From the NCBI GenBank assembly GCA_043769295.1, contig JAYVJL010000147.1, forward strand, positions 1-49,658: 49,658 nucleotides of DNA, read 5' to 3'. Below are positions 16,275-23,719 of the stretch, one piece after another. The notes beneath the pieces were generated by a model. That model saw nothing but the letters and a program-made list of their open reading frames with translations. It made no database searches and had not been told where the DNA came from. The position numbers and the translations under genes are program-made. How positions within the stretch are numbered: position 1 is the stretch's first letter; every line of letters starts with the position of its first letter. The DNA is from Aalborgiella sp043769295. Its GTDB lineage: Bacteria; Pseudomonadota; Gammaproteobacteria; Burkholderiales; Burkholderiaceae_C.

Positions 16275-16347
16275 AAAAATGACGGTCTATAGATTGGCGC
16301 TGTCATCATGAACCCAAGCTCATACAGCACAACGCAATCCATAGACC
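16275..16347 (-). terminator. Long intercistronic hairpin between acpP and fabF (partial terminator?)
   Basis: On the minus strand, GGUCUAUGGAUUG pairs with CAAUCUAUAGACC (13 bp, one G-U), stacked on GUGCUGU/ACAGCGC (7 bp), with one 4-nt bulge and a 20-nt loop that can form a further 4-bp AUGA/UCAU stem. It is followed by GUCAUUUUU. The wobble pair forms only in minus-strand RNA, the sense of the operon. Likely a leaky terminator, processing or stability element. Confidence 0.6.
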
Positions 16348-16415
16348 ACTTGGCGGCCCAAACATTCGACCGCGACCGCAGCCAAACACGAAACCACCAA
16401 GTGAATACGTACGAA

Positions 16416-16655
16416 TTACGCTTTTGGATGCGCAGTTGCGTAGTCGATGGCGTTTTTCACAGTTGTGATTTTTTCGGCATCTTCGTCTGGGATTTCAATA
16501 CCAAACTCATCTTCCAAGGCCATGACCAGCTCTACAGTGTCCAAAGAGTCAGCACCCAAATCAGCCACGAAGGCTTTCTCTGGAGTAACTTGTGACTCTT
16601 CAACGCCGAGTTGCTCAGCAATGATTTTTTTAACGCGTGCTTCGATATCGCTCAT
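16416..16655 (-). CDS. acpP: Acyl carrier protein
   Basis: 79 residues, highly acidic, carrying the phosphopantetheine attachment motif GADSLDTVE with serine 37. It shuttles acyl chains among FabD, FabH, FabG and FabF, all encoded in this window, and is activated by AcpS (2747-3136). AGAGGG lies at a good distance before the ATG, a strong ribosome site consistent with very high expression. It lies between fabG and fabF, as in most proteobacteria. The strong hairpin downstream may isolate its abundant message from fabF. Confidence 0.99.
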   Translation of the reverse strand: MSDIEARVKKIIAEQLGVEESQVTPEKAFVADLGADSLDTVELVMALEDEFGIEIPDEDAEKITTVKNAIDYATAHPKA

Positions 16656-16818
16656 GAATTCCCTCTGAGGGTTGTGAAAAAACTTATTTTAACCGCCTTA
16701 GGGCTTATCTTCTAAGCTATCCCCAAGTCGGCACCACTTTTGCTGAATTTTACGCAAAGCGTCAAAAACAGCGAACCAGCCTACTTTACAACAAAATGTA
16801 ACGCAATCAAGACTGAAA

Positions 16819-17568
16819 TCAAGACATGTACATGCCACCATTGACATGCAATTCTTGCCCTGTGACGTAGGCCGCCATCGGTGAAGCGAGATACGCCACG
16901 GCGTAGGCAATGTCTGCAGGCTTACCCAAATGGCCCAGCGGAATTTGGCTCAACAAGGCTTTTTGTTGTTCTTCGGGCAGGCTGGCGGTCATGTCGGTTT
17001 CAATAAAACCGGGGGCCACGCAGTTGACCGTGATGTTGCGGCTGCCCAGTTCGCGTGCCAGGGCGCGCGTCATGCCTGCGACGCCCGCCTTGGCAGCGGC
17101 GTAATTGGCTTGCCCCGCATTGCCGGACGCACCCACCACCGAGGTGATGCTGATGATGCGGCCATAGCGCTGCTTCATCATGGTCCGCATCACAGCGCGG
17201 GACATGCGGAACACCGCTTTCAGGTTGGTGTCCAGTACGGCGTCCCAGTCTTCGTCTTTCAGGCGCATGGCCAGCATGTCGCGGGTGATGCCAGCATTGT
17301 TGACCAGCACCTGCAAACCGCCAAATTCTTTGGTGATGGCATCAATCAAGGCCTCAGCCGCCGCTACATCGTTGACATTGAGGTTTTTACCGCTGGAACC
17401 CGGGTACGCGGCCAAAGCCTGTGTGATTTTGGCTGCGCCGTCGTCGGTGGTGGCGGTGCCGATGACTTTGTAACCCTGTTGCGCCAAAGTCAACGCAATC
17501 GCTGCGCCAATACCGCGTGATGCACCGGTGACGAGTGCGACCTGGCCTTCTACTTTTTGATTCATCAT
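16819..17568 (-). CDS. fabG: 3-oxoacyl-[ACP] reductase FabG
   Basis: 249-residue short-chain dehydrogenase. NADPH-binding motif TGASRGIGAAIA near residue 15, NNAG near residue 90, catalytic Ser in ITSVVG and YAAAK dyad near residues 155-160, and the FabG-typical end VTGQELHVNGGMYMS. It reduces 3-ketoacyl-ACP to 3-hydroxyacyl-ACP. Two adjacent ATGs (17568, 17565) follow a GAGG; the first is used. It lies 59 bp after fabD and 163 bp before acpP. Confidence 0.97.
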   Translation of the reverse strand: MMNQKVEGQVALVTGASRGIGAAIALTLAQQGYKVIGTATTDDGAAKITQALAAYPGSSGKNLNVNDVAAAEALIDAITKEFGGLQVLVNNAGITRDMLAMRLKDEDWDAVLDTNLKAVFRMSRAVMRTMMKQRYGRIISITSVVGASGNAGQANYAAAKAGVAGMTRALARELGSRNITVNCVAPGFIETDMTASLPEEQQKALLSQIPLGHLGKPADIAYAVAYLASPMAAYVTGQELHVNGGMYMS

Positions 17569-17627
17569 CTCAATATCCTCGGTTTTTAATTTTTATGCGA
17601 CTGTCTGCAAATTCTTTCGCAAAGCAT

Positions 17628-18593
17628 TCAGCTTTGCAACAGCGTTTTCACCTCGGCCATGCTGGCGGGGTCAAACAAGGCAGCACCGGTCATCTCGGCA
17701 TCAATACGTTTGACCAAACCGGCCAGGACCTTGCCAGGGCCGCATTCCACCACGTTCAGCACACCGCGCGCTTTGATTGCAGCCACGCACTCAACCCAGC
17801 GCACAGGTCCGAAAGCCTGGCGGTACAGCGCGTCTTTGATGGCGGCGGCATCACTCACCACCTGCACATCGATATTGTTGACCACAGGAATCTGCGGCGC
17901 TGCAAAGGTGACTGATTTCAACGCTTCCTGCAGTTTTTGCGCCGCTGGCCGCATCAAACTGGAGTGGAAAGGGGCGGACACGGCCAGCAACAAGGCACGT
18001 TTTGCACCTGCCGCCTTAAGCAGTTCACAGGCTTTGTCGACCGCAACTTTGCTGCCAGAGATCACCGTTTGACCGGGGTCGTTGAAATTAGCCGCCTGCA
18101 CAGATTCAGCCGCGCATTCACCCCCCTGTGCCTGCAAACTGGCGGTCACTGCGGCACAAATGGCCGTGATTTTGGCAGCGTCCAAGCCCAAAATAGCCGC
18201 CATAGCACCCTGCCCGACGGGTACGGCGTCTTGCATGGCCTGCGCGCGCAGGCGCACCAGCGGAGCGGCTTGCGCCAAGCTCAACACACCAGAAGCCACC
18301 AAAGCCGAATACTCGCCCAAAGAGTGCCCGGCGACAACGCCGGGTGCCACGCCGACTTCAGCCATCCAGACACGGTAGGCGGCGACTGCGGAAACCAGCA
18401 TCACCGGCTGGGTGTTGGTGGTCAGCGCCAGGGCTTCTTTGGGGCCGTTTTTGATCAGCACCGCCACGTCTTCGTTCAGGGCGTCGGAGGCTTCTTGCAG
18501 CGTTTGCGCAACAACGGGGTGATCGCCCCAAGCGTCGAGCATGCCAACGGATTGCGAACCTTGACCGGGGAAGACAAATGCAAAAGAGTTCAT
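17628..18593 (-). CDS. fabD: Malonyl-CoA:ACP transacylase FabD
   Basis: 321 residues. It loads malonyl groups from CoA onto ACP. Motifs: FVFPGQGSQSVGM at the N-terminus, the nucleophile GHSLGEYSALVASG, the RAQAMQDAVP segment with the substrate-binding arginine, the catalytic histidine in SAPFHSSLM, and VVNNIDV. The start is unambiguous from the family N-terminus, though no strong Shine-Dalgarno sequence is visible. A copy of the 43-bp repeat lies in the short gap to fabH and enters the fabH end. Confidence 0.97.
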   Translation of the reverse strand: MNSFAFVFPGQGSQSVGMLDAWGDHPVVAQTLQEASDALNEDVAVLIKNGPKEALALTTNTQPVMLVSAVAAYRVWMAEVGVAPGVVAGHSLGEYSALVASGVLSLAQAAPLVRLRAQAMQDAVPVGQGAMAAILGLDAAKITAICAAVTASLQAQGGECAAESVQAANFNDPGQTVISGSKVAVDKACELLKAAGAKRALLLAVSAPFHSSLMRPAAQKLQEALKSVTFAAPQIPVVNNIDVQVVSDAAAIKDALYRQAFGPVRWVECVAAIKARGVLNVVECGPGKVLAGLVKRIDAEMTGAALFDPASMAEVKTLLQS

Positions 18594-18665
18594 AAAGAGG
18601 TGTCCATCAGCCTAAAAATGGGTTAAAAACATGGATCAAGCCAGCTTAGAGGTCAAATACGACTC

Positions 18666-18708
18666 TAGCCGGCGTATTTATTGCCTATTCAGCTATAAAA
18701 TTAATAGC
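18666..18708 (-). repeat. 43-bp bipartite repeat, copy D (supplies fabH stop codon)
   Basis: Read on the minus strand: GCTATTAATTTTATAGC, 18 nt ending AGGCAATAAATAC, then GCCGGCTA, with the last 21 nt identical to copies A and B. Its first 16 bases overlap the end of fabH, encoding the final Leu-Leu-Ile-Leu and the TAG stop. Confidence 0.85.
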
Positions 18709-19697
18709 GCAGAACCCCAGGTGAAACCACCACCCACCGCTTCCAGCATGACCGTTTGGCCGGGTTTGACCTGTCCGTTGCGCACGGCGGTATCCAGCGC
18801 CAGCGGAATCGACGCGGCCGAGGTGTTGCCATGTTGATCGACCGTGACCACCACCTTGTCCATGCTGAGCTTGAGTTTTTTGGCGGTGCTGGTCATGATG
18901 CGGATATTGGCTTGATGGGGTATGAGCCAATCGATATCGGCCTCGGTTTTACCGGCTTTGGCCAACGTGGCGCGCGCTGTTTCGGCCAAGACACCGACAG
19001 CGAGCTTGAAAACCGCTTGGCCATCCATGGTCAAAAAGGCCGAACCGGCAATCACGCCAGAGGACACGTTGCCCGGAACGCACAAAATACCCACGTGTTT
19101 GCCATCGGCGTGCAGATCGGTCGCCAAAATGCCCGGCTTGTCGGACGCCGCCAGCACCACCGCACCGGCGCCATCACCAAACAACACGCAGGTGGTGCGG
19201 TCGGTAAAATCCAAAATCCGTGAAAAAGTCTCTGCGCCAACGACCAAGGCTTTGTTGGCAGCGCCTGATTGGATCATCGCGTCAGCCACGGAGAGCGCGT
19301 AGACGAAACCGGTGCATACCGCCTGGATGTCAAAAGCGGCACCGCCTGCAGTGCCAAGCTTGTTCTGCAAAATACAGGCGGTCGACGGAAACACCATATC
19401 GGGCGTGGAGGTGGCGACGATGATAAGGTCAATGTCCGCAGCCGCCACACCGGCAGCCTCAAGTGCTTTTTGCGCAGCAATCAAAGCCAAATCACTGGTC
19501 AGCATGCCCACATCTGCGAAGTGGCGAGCACGGATGCCGGTGCGCTCGACAATCCAGTCGTCGCTGGTTTCTACCCCCGTGGCTGCGAGCTGGGTGACCA
19601 GGTCTGCATTGGTCAAGCGCCGTGGCGGTAAGTAGCTGCCTGTACCGATGATGCGCGCATAACGGCGTTGTGGGTGAGTTGCTGGCTGTGAAGTCAT
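18693..19697 (-). CDS. fabH: Beta-ketoacyl-ACP synthase III (FabH) with repeat-derived C-terminus
   Basis: About 334 residues. It starts fatty-acid synthesis by condensing acetyl-CoA with malonyl-ACP. Motifs: RIIGTGSYLPPRRLTN, the catalytic cysteine in DIQAVCTGFVYAL, the histidine in LIPHQANIRI and the asparagine in QHGNTSAASIP, then GGGFTWGSAL. The family normally ends a few residues later with an aromatic tail. Here the last residues LLIL and the TAG stop come from a 43-bp repeat, so the native terminus has been replaced. The ATG at 19697 fits the family; a longer frame from 19742 is possible. It follows plsX. Confidence 0.96.
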   Translation of the reverse strand: MTSQPATHPQRRYARIIGTGSYLPPRRLTNADLVTQLAATGVETSDDWIVERTGIRARHFADVGMLTSDLALIAAQKALEAAGVAAADIDLIIVATSTPDMVFPSTACILQNKLGTAGGAAFDIQAVCTGFVYALSVADAMIQSGAANKALVVGAETFSRILDFTDRTTCVLFGDGAGAVVLAASDKPGILATDLHADGKHVGILCVPGNVSSGVIAGSAFLTMDGQAVFKLAVGVLAETARATLAKAGKTEADIDWLIPHQANIRIMTSTAKKLKLSMDKVVVTVDQHGNTSAASIPLALDTAVRNGQVKPGQTVMLEAVGGGFTWGSALLIL

Positions 19698-19830
19698 TGA
19701 GTGGTGCTGTTCCGGCTGTTCCGTCAAACTTGAGGGCCACATGCCCTCTTTTTAGAAAGAGAGACATGTCCGCCGCTGCCATGACCTCAGCCACGTAGCG
19801 GCAACAAACCAAAGTTTGCGCTACCCCCTA

Positions 19831-20904
19831 TTATGCCGTGACGTCAGCAGGGTCTGCCGCCCCGGGCGCAGGCGCTGCGACCGACGCCGGCATCACCATG
19901 GCCAACAAAGGCGCGGCATGGGCAATACGCTTCTGAACACGCTCCAGCAACTGGTGCGCGGCAGCATCGTAAGCGCGGCTCAAGGCATTTTCAAACGCAA
20001 AAGCATCGGCTGAACCATGGCTTTTGAACACCAGACCCCGCAAACCCAAAAGCGCAGCACCATTGTGGCGTCTGTGATCGAATCTGTTTTTAAACGCTTT
20101 TAAGACAGAATAAGCACATATAGCTGCAATTTTCGTGAAGATATTGCGAGAAAACTCCGCCTTCAAAAAGCTCGCGAAGATGGATGCCAGGCCTTCGGCC
20201 GTTTTGAGGGCGACATTACCAACAAAACCATCGCATACCACAATGTCGACCGTGCCTTTAAAAATATCATTGCCTTCTACGTTGCCGTAAAAGTTCAAGT
20301 CACCGGCTTCGGCGGCAGATCGCAGAAGATCGCCCGCTTTTTTGATGATTTCACTGCCTTTGATGGCTTCTTCGCCAATATTGAGCAGACCAACGGTGGG
20401 GTTGTCGTTTTCTTTGAGAGCGGACACCAAGGCCGAGCCCATCACCGCAAACTGCAGCAGATGTTCTGCCGTACAGTCCACATTGGCGCCCAAGTCAAGC
20501 ACCAGGGTGGCCTCGCCTTTGCCGTTGGGGATCATGCCGGCGATGGCAGGTCGGTCGATGCCGTCGATGGTTTTGAGCACGTAGCGTGCAATCGCCATCA
20601 ACGCGCCGGTATTGCCTGCGGACACAGCCGCTTGCGCAGCGCCGCTCTTGACCTGGTTGATGGCAACCCGCATGGACGAGTCTTTTTTCTTGCGCAAGGC
20701 CATCTCAAGCGGATCATCCATCCCCACCACTTCACTGGCGGCAATGATGCTGGCGCGTGGATGCGAAAAACCGGCCAAAGCGGCGGGCAAACCCACCATC
20801 AGCAACTCGGCATCGGGGTGTTTTTCAAGAAATTGACGACAGGCCACCAAAGTAACAATGGGGCCGTGATCGCCGCCCATGCAATCGACTGCGAGCTTAA
20901 TCAT
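19831..20904 (-). CDS. plsX: Phosphate acyltransferase PlsX
   Basis: 357 residues. It converts acyl-ACP to acyl-phosphate for phospholipid synthesis. Family blocks are clear: LAVDCMGGDHGP at the N-terminus, SAGNTGALMAIARYVLKTIDGIDRPA, LDLGANVDC, and VVCDGFVGNVALKTAEG, then NGAALLGLRGLVFKSHGSAD. The last 35 residues are an alanine/proline-rich tail. The region encoding SRNIFTKIAAICAYSVLK is locally AT-rich, but its length matches homologues. It lies between rpmF and fabH in the conserved rpmF-plsX-fab order. Confidence 0.97.
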   Translation of the reverse strand: MIKLAVDCMGGDHGPIVTLVACRQFLEKHPDAELLMVGLPAALAGFSHPRASIIAASEVVGMDDPLEMALRKKKDSSMRVAINQVKSGAAQAAVSAGNTGALMAIARYVLKTIDGIDRPAIAGMIPNGKGEATLVLDLGANVDCTAEHLLQFAVMGSALVSALKENDNPTVGLLNIGEEAIKGSEIIKKAGDLLRSAAEAGDLNFYGNVEGNDIFKGTVDIVVCDGFVGNVALKTAEGLASIFASFLKAEFSRNIFTKIAAICAYSVLKAFKNRFDHRRHNGAALLGLRGLVFKSHGSADAFAFENALSRAYDAAAHQLLERVQKRIAHAAPLLAMVMPASVAAPAPGAADPADVTA

Positions 20905-20974
20905 TTTTGATCGCGATGCGCGACTGCAAGGACGCGGGCAGATGAATCAACAAACAGCACCTGCTTGTGGATGG

Positions 20975-21029
20975 ATGCAGACTTCAGGGCTATATGCAGC
21001 GCAAATGGTGCGCTATGCCTGAACTGCAT
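20975..21029. other. Nested hairpin between rpmF and plsX
   Basis: Three coaxial stems in 55 nt: ATGCA/TGCAT, then TTCAGG/CCTGAA, then AGCGCA/TGCGCT closing a 5-nt loop. All pairs are Watson-Crick, so both strands can fold. There is no T-run after it, so it is not an ordinary terminator. It may be a processing, stability or regulatory element in the rpmF-plsX message. Confidence 0.5.
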
Positions 21030-21058
21030 TCAATGCCCTGTATTGGATTTAACCGGAT

Positions 21059-21247
21059 TTATTCAGCCGTGTCAGATTTGTTCTTCAACACTTGACGGCC
21101 GCGGTAAAAACCGTTGGGGCTGATGTGGTGACGCAAATGGGTTTCACCCGTTGTCGGCTCGACCGCGATACCTGGCACGACCAGCGCGTTGTGTGAACGG
21201 TGCATACCGCGCTTGGACGGTGATTTTTTGTTTTGTTGAACGGCCAT
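21059..21247 (-). CDS. rpmF: 50S ribosomal protein L32
   Basis: 62 residues beginning MAVQQNKKSPSKRGMHRSHN, the standard L32 N-terminus. It is the form without the zinc-binding cysteines. TAGGAGCC precedes the ATG at good spacing. It is the first gene of the rpmF-plsX-fabH-fabD-fabG-acpP-fabF run, which links ribosome and membrane synthesis. A probable promoter lies about 130 bp upstream in the end of yceD. Confidence 0.97.
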   Translation of the reverse strand: MAVQQNKKSPSKRGMHRSHNALVVPGIAVEPTTGETHLRHHISPNGFYRGRQVLKNKSDTAE

Positions 21248-21376
21248 GATTGGCTCCTATAGCGTGATTAAGCTGTACAAATACAGCAAATACAGAAAAG
21301 TAAACATAGCAAACGCAGCAAAAATAAACTTGCCACGTAAAACTAGCCAGCGCCTATGAAATGCGCCAAGCCTTCC

Positions 21377-21405
21377 ATTATAGCCGAAAGCGGCTTTTAA
21401 CCCAA
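21377..21405 (-). promoter_or_regulatory. Probable promoter of the rpmF-plsX-fab operon
   Basis: Minus strand: -35 TTGGGT (3/6), 17-nt spacer, perfect -10 TATAAT. The predicted start is near 21370, giving a ~120-nt leader to rpmF. The -35 element overlaps the end of yceD, so rpmF may also be read through from yceD. A small stem AGCCG/CGGCT lies within the spacer. Confidence 0.55.
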
Positions 21406-22002
21406 CTTTTTGCTTTTCAAGGCTCCCAGCACGGCAAATGGATTGGGTTTATCGCCCCCAGCGCCATCAAAATCCTCGTCTGCCACGGCCATTTTAGGCT
21501 GAACGGGGCACGCCTCGTGACGCGGCACCAGCGGCAAAGCCATCAACAATTCGTCCTCAATCAGTTCCATGAGGTTGAATTCACGGCTCAGCGCCAAGAC
21601 ATCTTCTTCACAGTCATCGTCCTGCGCCTCGGCGGTTGTCTCGTCCGCCACAAAGCGGTAGGCGCGATCCACATCTAGCGTCAAATCAACATCGGCCAGG
21701 CAGCGCTGGCAAATTTGCGGCAAGGTCGCCTGCGCCTGCAGATGCAACCACACCTGGGCGGCCAAACCAACCCCAGATCCAGCAGCCGTTTCAACCAGCT
21801 CGCCCTGCGCTTGCCACTGCACCGTGTGCGTGGCACCCACATCGGGCTGATTGTCGGACGCTTCCTGCAAGAGCCGCTTGTACTTTTGCAGAGAATCATC
21901 TCCCTGAAGGCGAGCACTCAACAGTGCAAAAGCAGCCACATCCAGCCGTTCCGGCCGAAAATCCCTGGAATTTGTACTTGGGTCTTGTTTTTTATCTGTC
22001 AT
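21397..22002 (-). CDS. yceD: YceD family protein (DUF177)
   Basis: 201 residues. The conserved motif PQICQRCLADVDLTLDVDRAYRFV with the CxxC pair and the acidic stretch preceding FNLMELIEDELLMALPLVPRH identify the YceD/DUF177 family, implicated in 23S rRNA accumulation and almost always next to rpmF. The C-terminus PNPFAVLGALKSKK is also typical. It is divergent from maf with 65 bp between starts. Start at ATG 22002 fits the family. Confidence 0.93.
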   Translation of the reverse strand: MTDKKQDPSTNSRDFRPERLDVAAFALLSARLQGDDSLQKYKRLLQEASDNQPDVGATHTVQWQAQGELVETAAGSGVGLAAQVWLHLQAQATLPQICQRCLADVDLTLDVDRAYRFVADETTAEAQDDDCEEDVLALSREFNLMELIEDELLMALPLVPRHEACPVQPKMAVADEDFDGAGGDKPNPFAVLGALKSKKLG

Positions 22003-22067
22003 GGACGGCTAATTCTTTCAACTTTGAATAAGTCCAAGTGTAGCAACGAGTGCGAAAATAGCGAGCT

Positions 22068-22709
22068 ATGAGTTCCCCATCCGTCTCCAACACCCCCATC
22101 CCAGGCAGCGCGCCAGGCAGCACCCCGCCTCAGCGCGCTGTGATCCTGGGTTCTACGTCCGTCTACCGCCGTGAACTGCTCAGCCGGCTGCGCATCCCCT
22201 TCAGTGTTGCCTCGCCCGAGGTGGACGAGACGGCGCTCGTCGGAGAAATGCCAAGCGCATTGGCCACACGCCTGGCCCTGGCAAAAGCACGTGCGGTGGC
22301 CAACAGATTCCCACAAGCCGTGGTGATTGGTTCAGACCAGGTCGCCGACCTGGACGGTTTGGCACTGGGTAAACCCGGCAACTTTGAACGCGCCACCGCG
22401 CAACTGCGCCAAATGCGTGGCAAAACAGTAATTTTTCAAACCGCTCTGGCCGTGATTTGCCTGGAAACAGGTTTCGAGCAGCATGACATTGCCCGCGTGC
22501 GCGTGCAGTTTCGTGACTTGAGCGATGCTGAAATCAACTCCTACCTGCTGGCAGAAACCCCTTATGACTGCGCCGGCAGTGCCAAAAGTGAGAGTTTGGG
22601 TATTGCGCTGCTGGCATCCATTGACAACGACGACCCCACAGCTTTGGTAGGTTTGCCCTTGATCCGCACCTGCAAGTTGCTGCGCGCCGCTGGAGTCAAG
22701 CTATTATGA
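22068..22709 (+). CDS. Maf-family nucleotide pyrophosphatase (YceF type)
   Basis: 213 residues. Maf motifs: ILGSTSVYRRELLSRL, SPEVDETA, RLALAKARAVA, VIGSDQVADLDG with the catalytic aspartate, and YDCAGSAKSESLGIALL. The GSDQVA and CAGSAK variants point to the YceF subgroup, which hydrolyses 7-methyl-GTP and so clears a modified nucleotide. A variable proline/serine-rich stretch of ~20 residues precedes the fold; a shorter start is possible but no internal ATG supports it. Its end overlaps the next gene by 4 bp (ATGA). Confidence 0.92.
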   Translation: MSSPSVSNTPIPGSAPGSTPPQRAVILGSTSVYRRELLSRLRIPFSVASPEVDETALVGEMPSALATRLALAKARAVANRFPQAVVIGSDQVADLDGLALGKPGNFERATAQLRQMRGKTVIFQTALAVICLETGFEQHDIARVRVQFRDLSDAEINSYLLAETPYDCAGSAKSESLGIALLASIDNDDPTALVGLPLIRTCKLLRAAGVKLL

Positions 22710-23509
22710 ACAAGTCCAACGCACCTTCAAACGCCAAAGGTCGGTTGTTTCTCATCCCGGCCCCGCTGGATTTTGGCTGTGACAGCGAAACGCCTTTGGC
22801 ACCATTGACCGATGTGCTTCCTTTGGCGACATTGCAGACGGCTGCCAGATTGCAGTATTGGGTCTGTGAGAACGCCAAATCGACCCGTGCTTATTTAAAA
22901 CGAGTAGACGCGATTTGTCCATTGTCGCAATCGCTGCAAGCCATGAGCATCCAGGAACTGCCCCGCGAGGTCCATAAAAAAGGCGACCATCCCGGCAGTT
23001 TGGGCGCTGGTTTTGATGCCAAGCCCATGCTGAAAGCCGCGTTGGACGGGTTTGATGTGGGCCTGGTCAGTGAGGCAGGCATGCCCGCCATCGCCGACCC
23101 CGGCTCATCCGTGGTCAGGGCAGCACATGCCTTGGGCGTCACGGTGGTGCCACTGGTTGGCCCAATTTCTTTGATGCTCGCATTGGCCGCCAGTGGTTTG
23201 AATGGACAAAATTTTGCATTTGTAGGCTACTTGCCACAAGACGCAGCGCAGCGAACGCAGCGCATCAAAGAGTTGGAAACGCTTGCCTTTAAAACAGGCC
23301 AAACCCAGCTCTTTATTGAAACCCCCTACCGCAATGCCGCTTTGCTGCAAGCTTTACTTCATACACTTCAAGCAAATACTACTTTAGCAATGAGTTGCGG
23401 CATCACACTGACGACCGGCGCATCACACAGTGCCAGTGTCAGCGCTTGGCGACGTAAAGCACCGCAATTACCACTGGCATTGCCATCTGTGTATTGCATT
23501 GGCGTTTAA
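22706..23509 (+). CDS. RsmI-like SAM-dependent methyltransferase (tetrapyrrole methylase fold)
   Basis: 267 residues of the RsmI-related methyltransferase family. Signature SEAGMPAIADPGSSVVRAAHALG then VVPLVGPISLMLALAASGLNGQNFAFVGYLPQD matches the cofactor pocket, and QTQLFIETPYRN the substrate side. It lacks the N-terminal GTLYVVATPIGN of genuine RsmI and has KGRLFLIPAPLDFG, typical of a second paralogue found in many betaproteobacteria next to maf. The substrate is probably RNA but unproven. Start overlaps the maf stop as ATGA, so the pair is coupled. Confidence 0.87.
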   Translation: MNKSNAPSNAKGRLFLIPAPLDFGCDSETPLAPLTDVLPLATLQTAARLQYWVCENAKSTRAYLKRVDAICPLSQSLQAMSIQELPREVHKKGDHPGSLGAGFDAKPMLKAALDGFDVGLVSEAGMPAIADPGSSVVRAAHALGVTVVPLVGPISLMLALAASGLNGQNFAFVGYLPQDAAQRTQRIKELETLAFKTGQTQLFIETPYRNAALLQALLHTLQANTTLAMSCGITLTTGASHSASVSAWRRKAPQLPLALPSVYCIGV

Positions 23510-23582
23510 GAGCGCGTTACAATCAAGCAAAAACGTTTGCAAAGCGTCCATTAGCGCTCAAAACATCTTAAAAAAAGAACAC

Positions 23583-23648
23583 AAAAGTATACTTTACTAC
23601 AAGAAGCATCAAGTAAAAGTATGCGTTGATACTGCTTGTAAATATAAT
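23583..23648 (+). promoter_or_regulatory. AT-rich promoter region with direct repeats before the fimV-like gene
   Basis: A perfect -10 TATAAT at 23643-23648 has no good -35. Upstream lie two direct copies of AAAAGTATRC (23583-23592 and 23615-23624), 32 bp apart, about three helical turns; the first is part of a perfect palindrome AAAGTATACTTT. The nearer copy overlaps the expected -35 position, as at activator-dependent promoters. Confidence 0.4.
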
Positions 23649-23719
23649 GACCCACCTGATATGGTTTGTTAAATCAATCAATAAACCCTGCGAATTTTGA
23701 TTAAATTCATGAAGAATTT

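Noticed and set aside
20090..20160. Repeat-derived insertion in plsX (AT-rich patch)
   Set aside because: The encoded segment matches PlsX homologues in length and pattern; no box or arm at proper spacing.
22004..22011. GACGGCTA box in the yceD/maf gap as another repeat copy
   Set aside because: No arm palindrome and poor spacer match at the fixed distance.
23346..23388. Further copy of the 43-bp repeat inside the RsmI-like gene
   Set aside because: Arm matches only 9/17 and the right box 2/8; the protein aligns to its family without an insertion.
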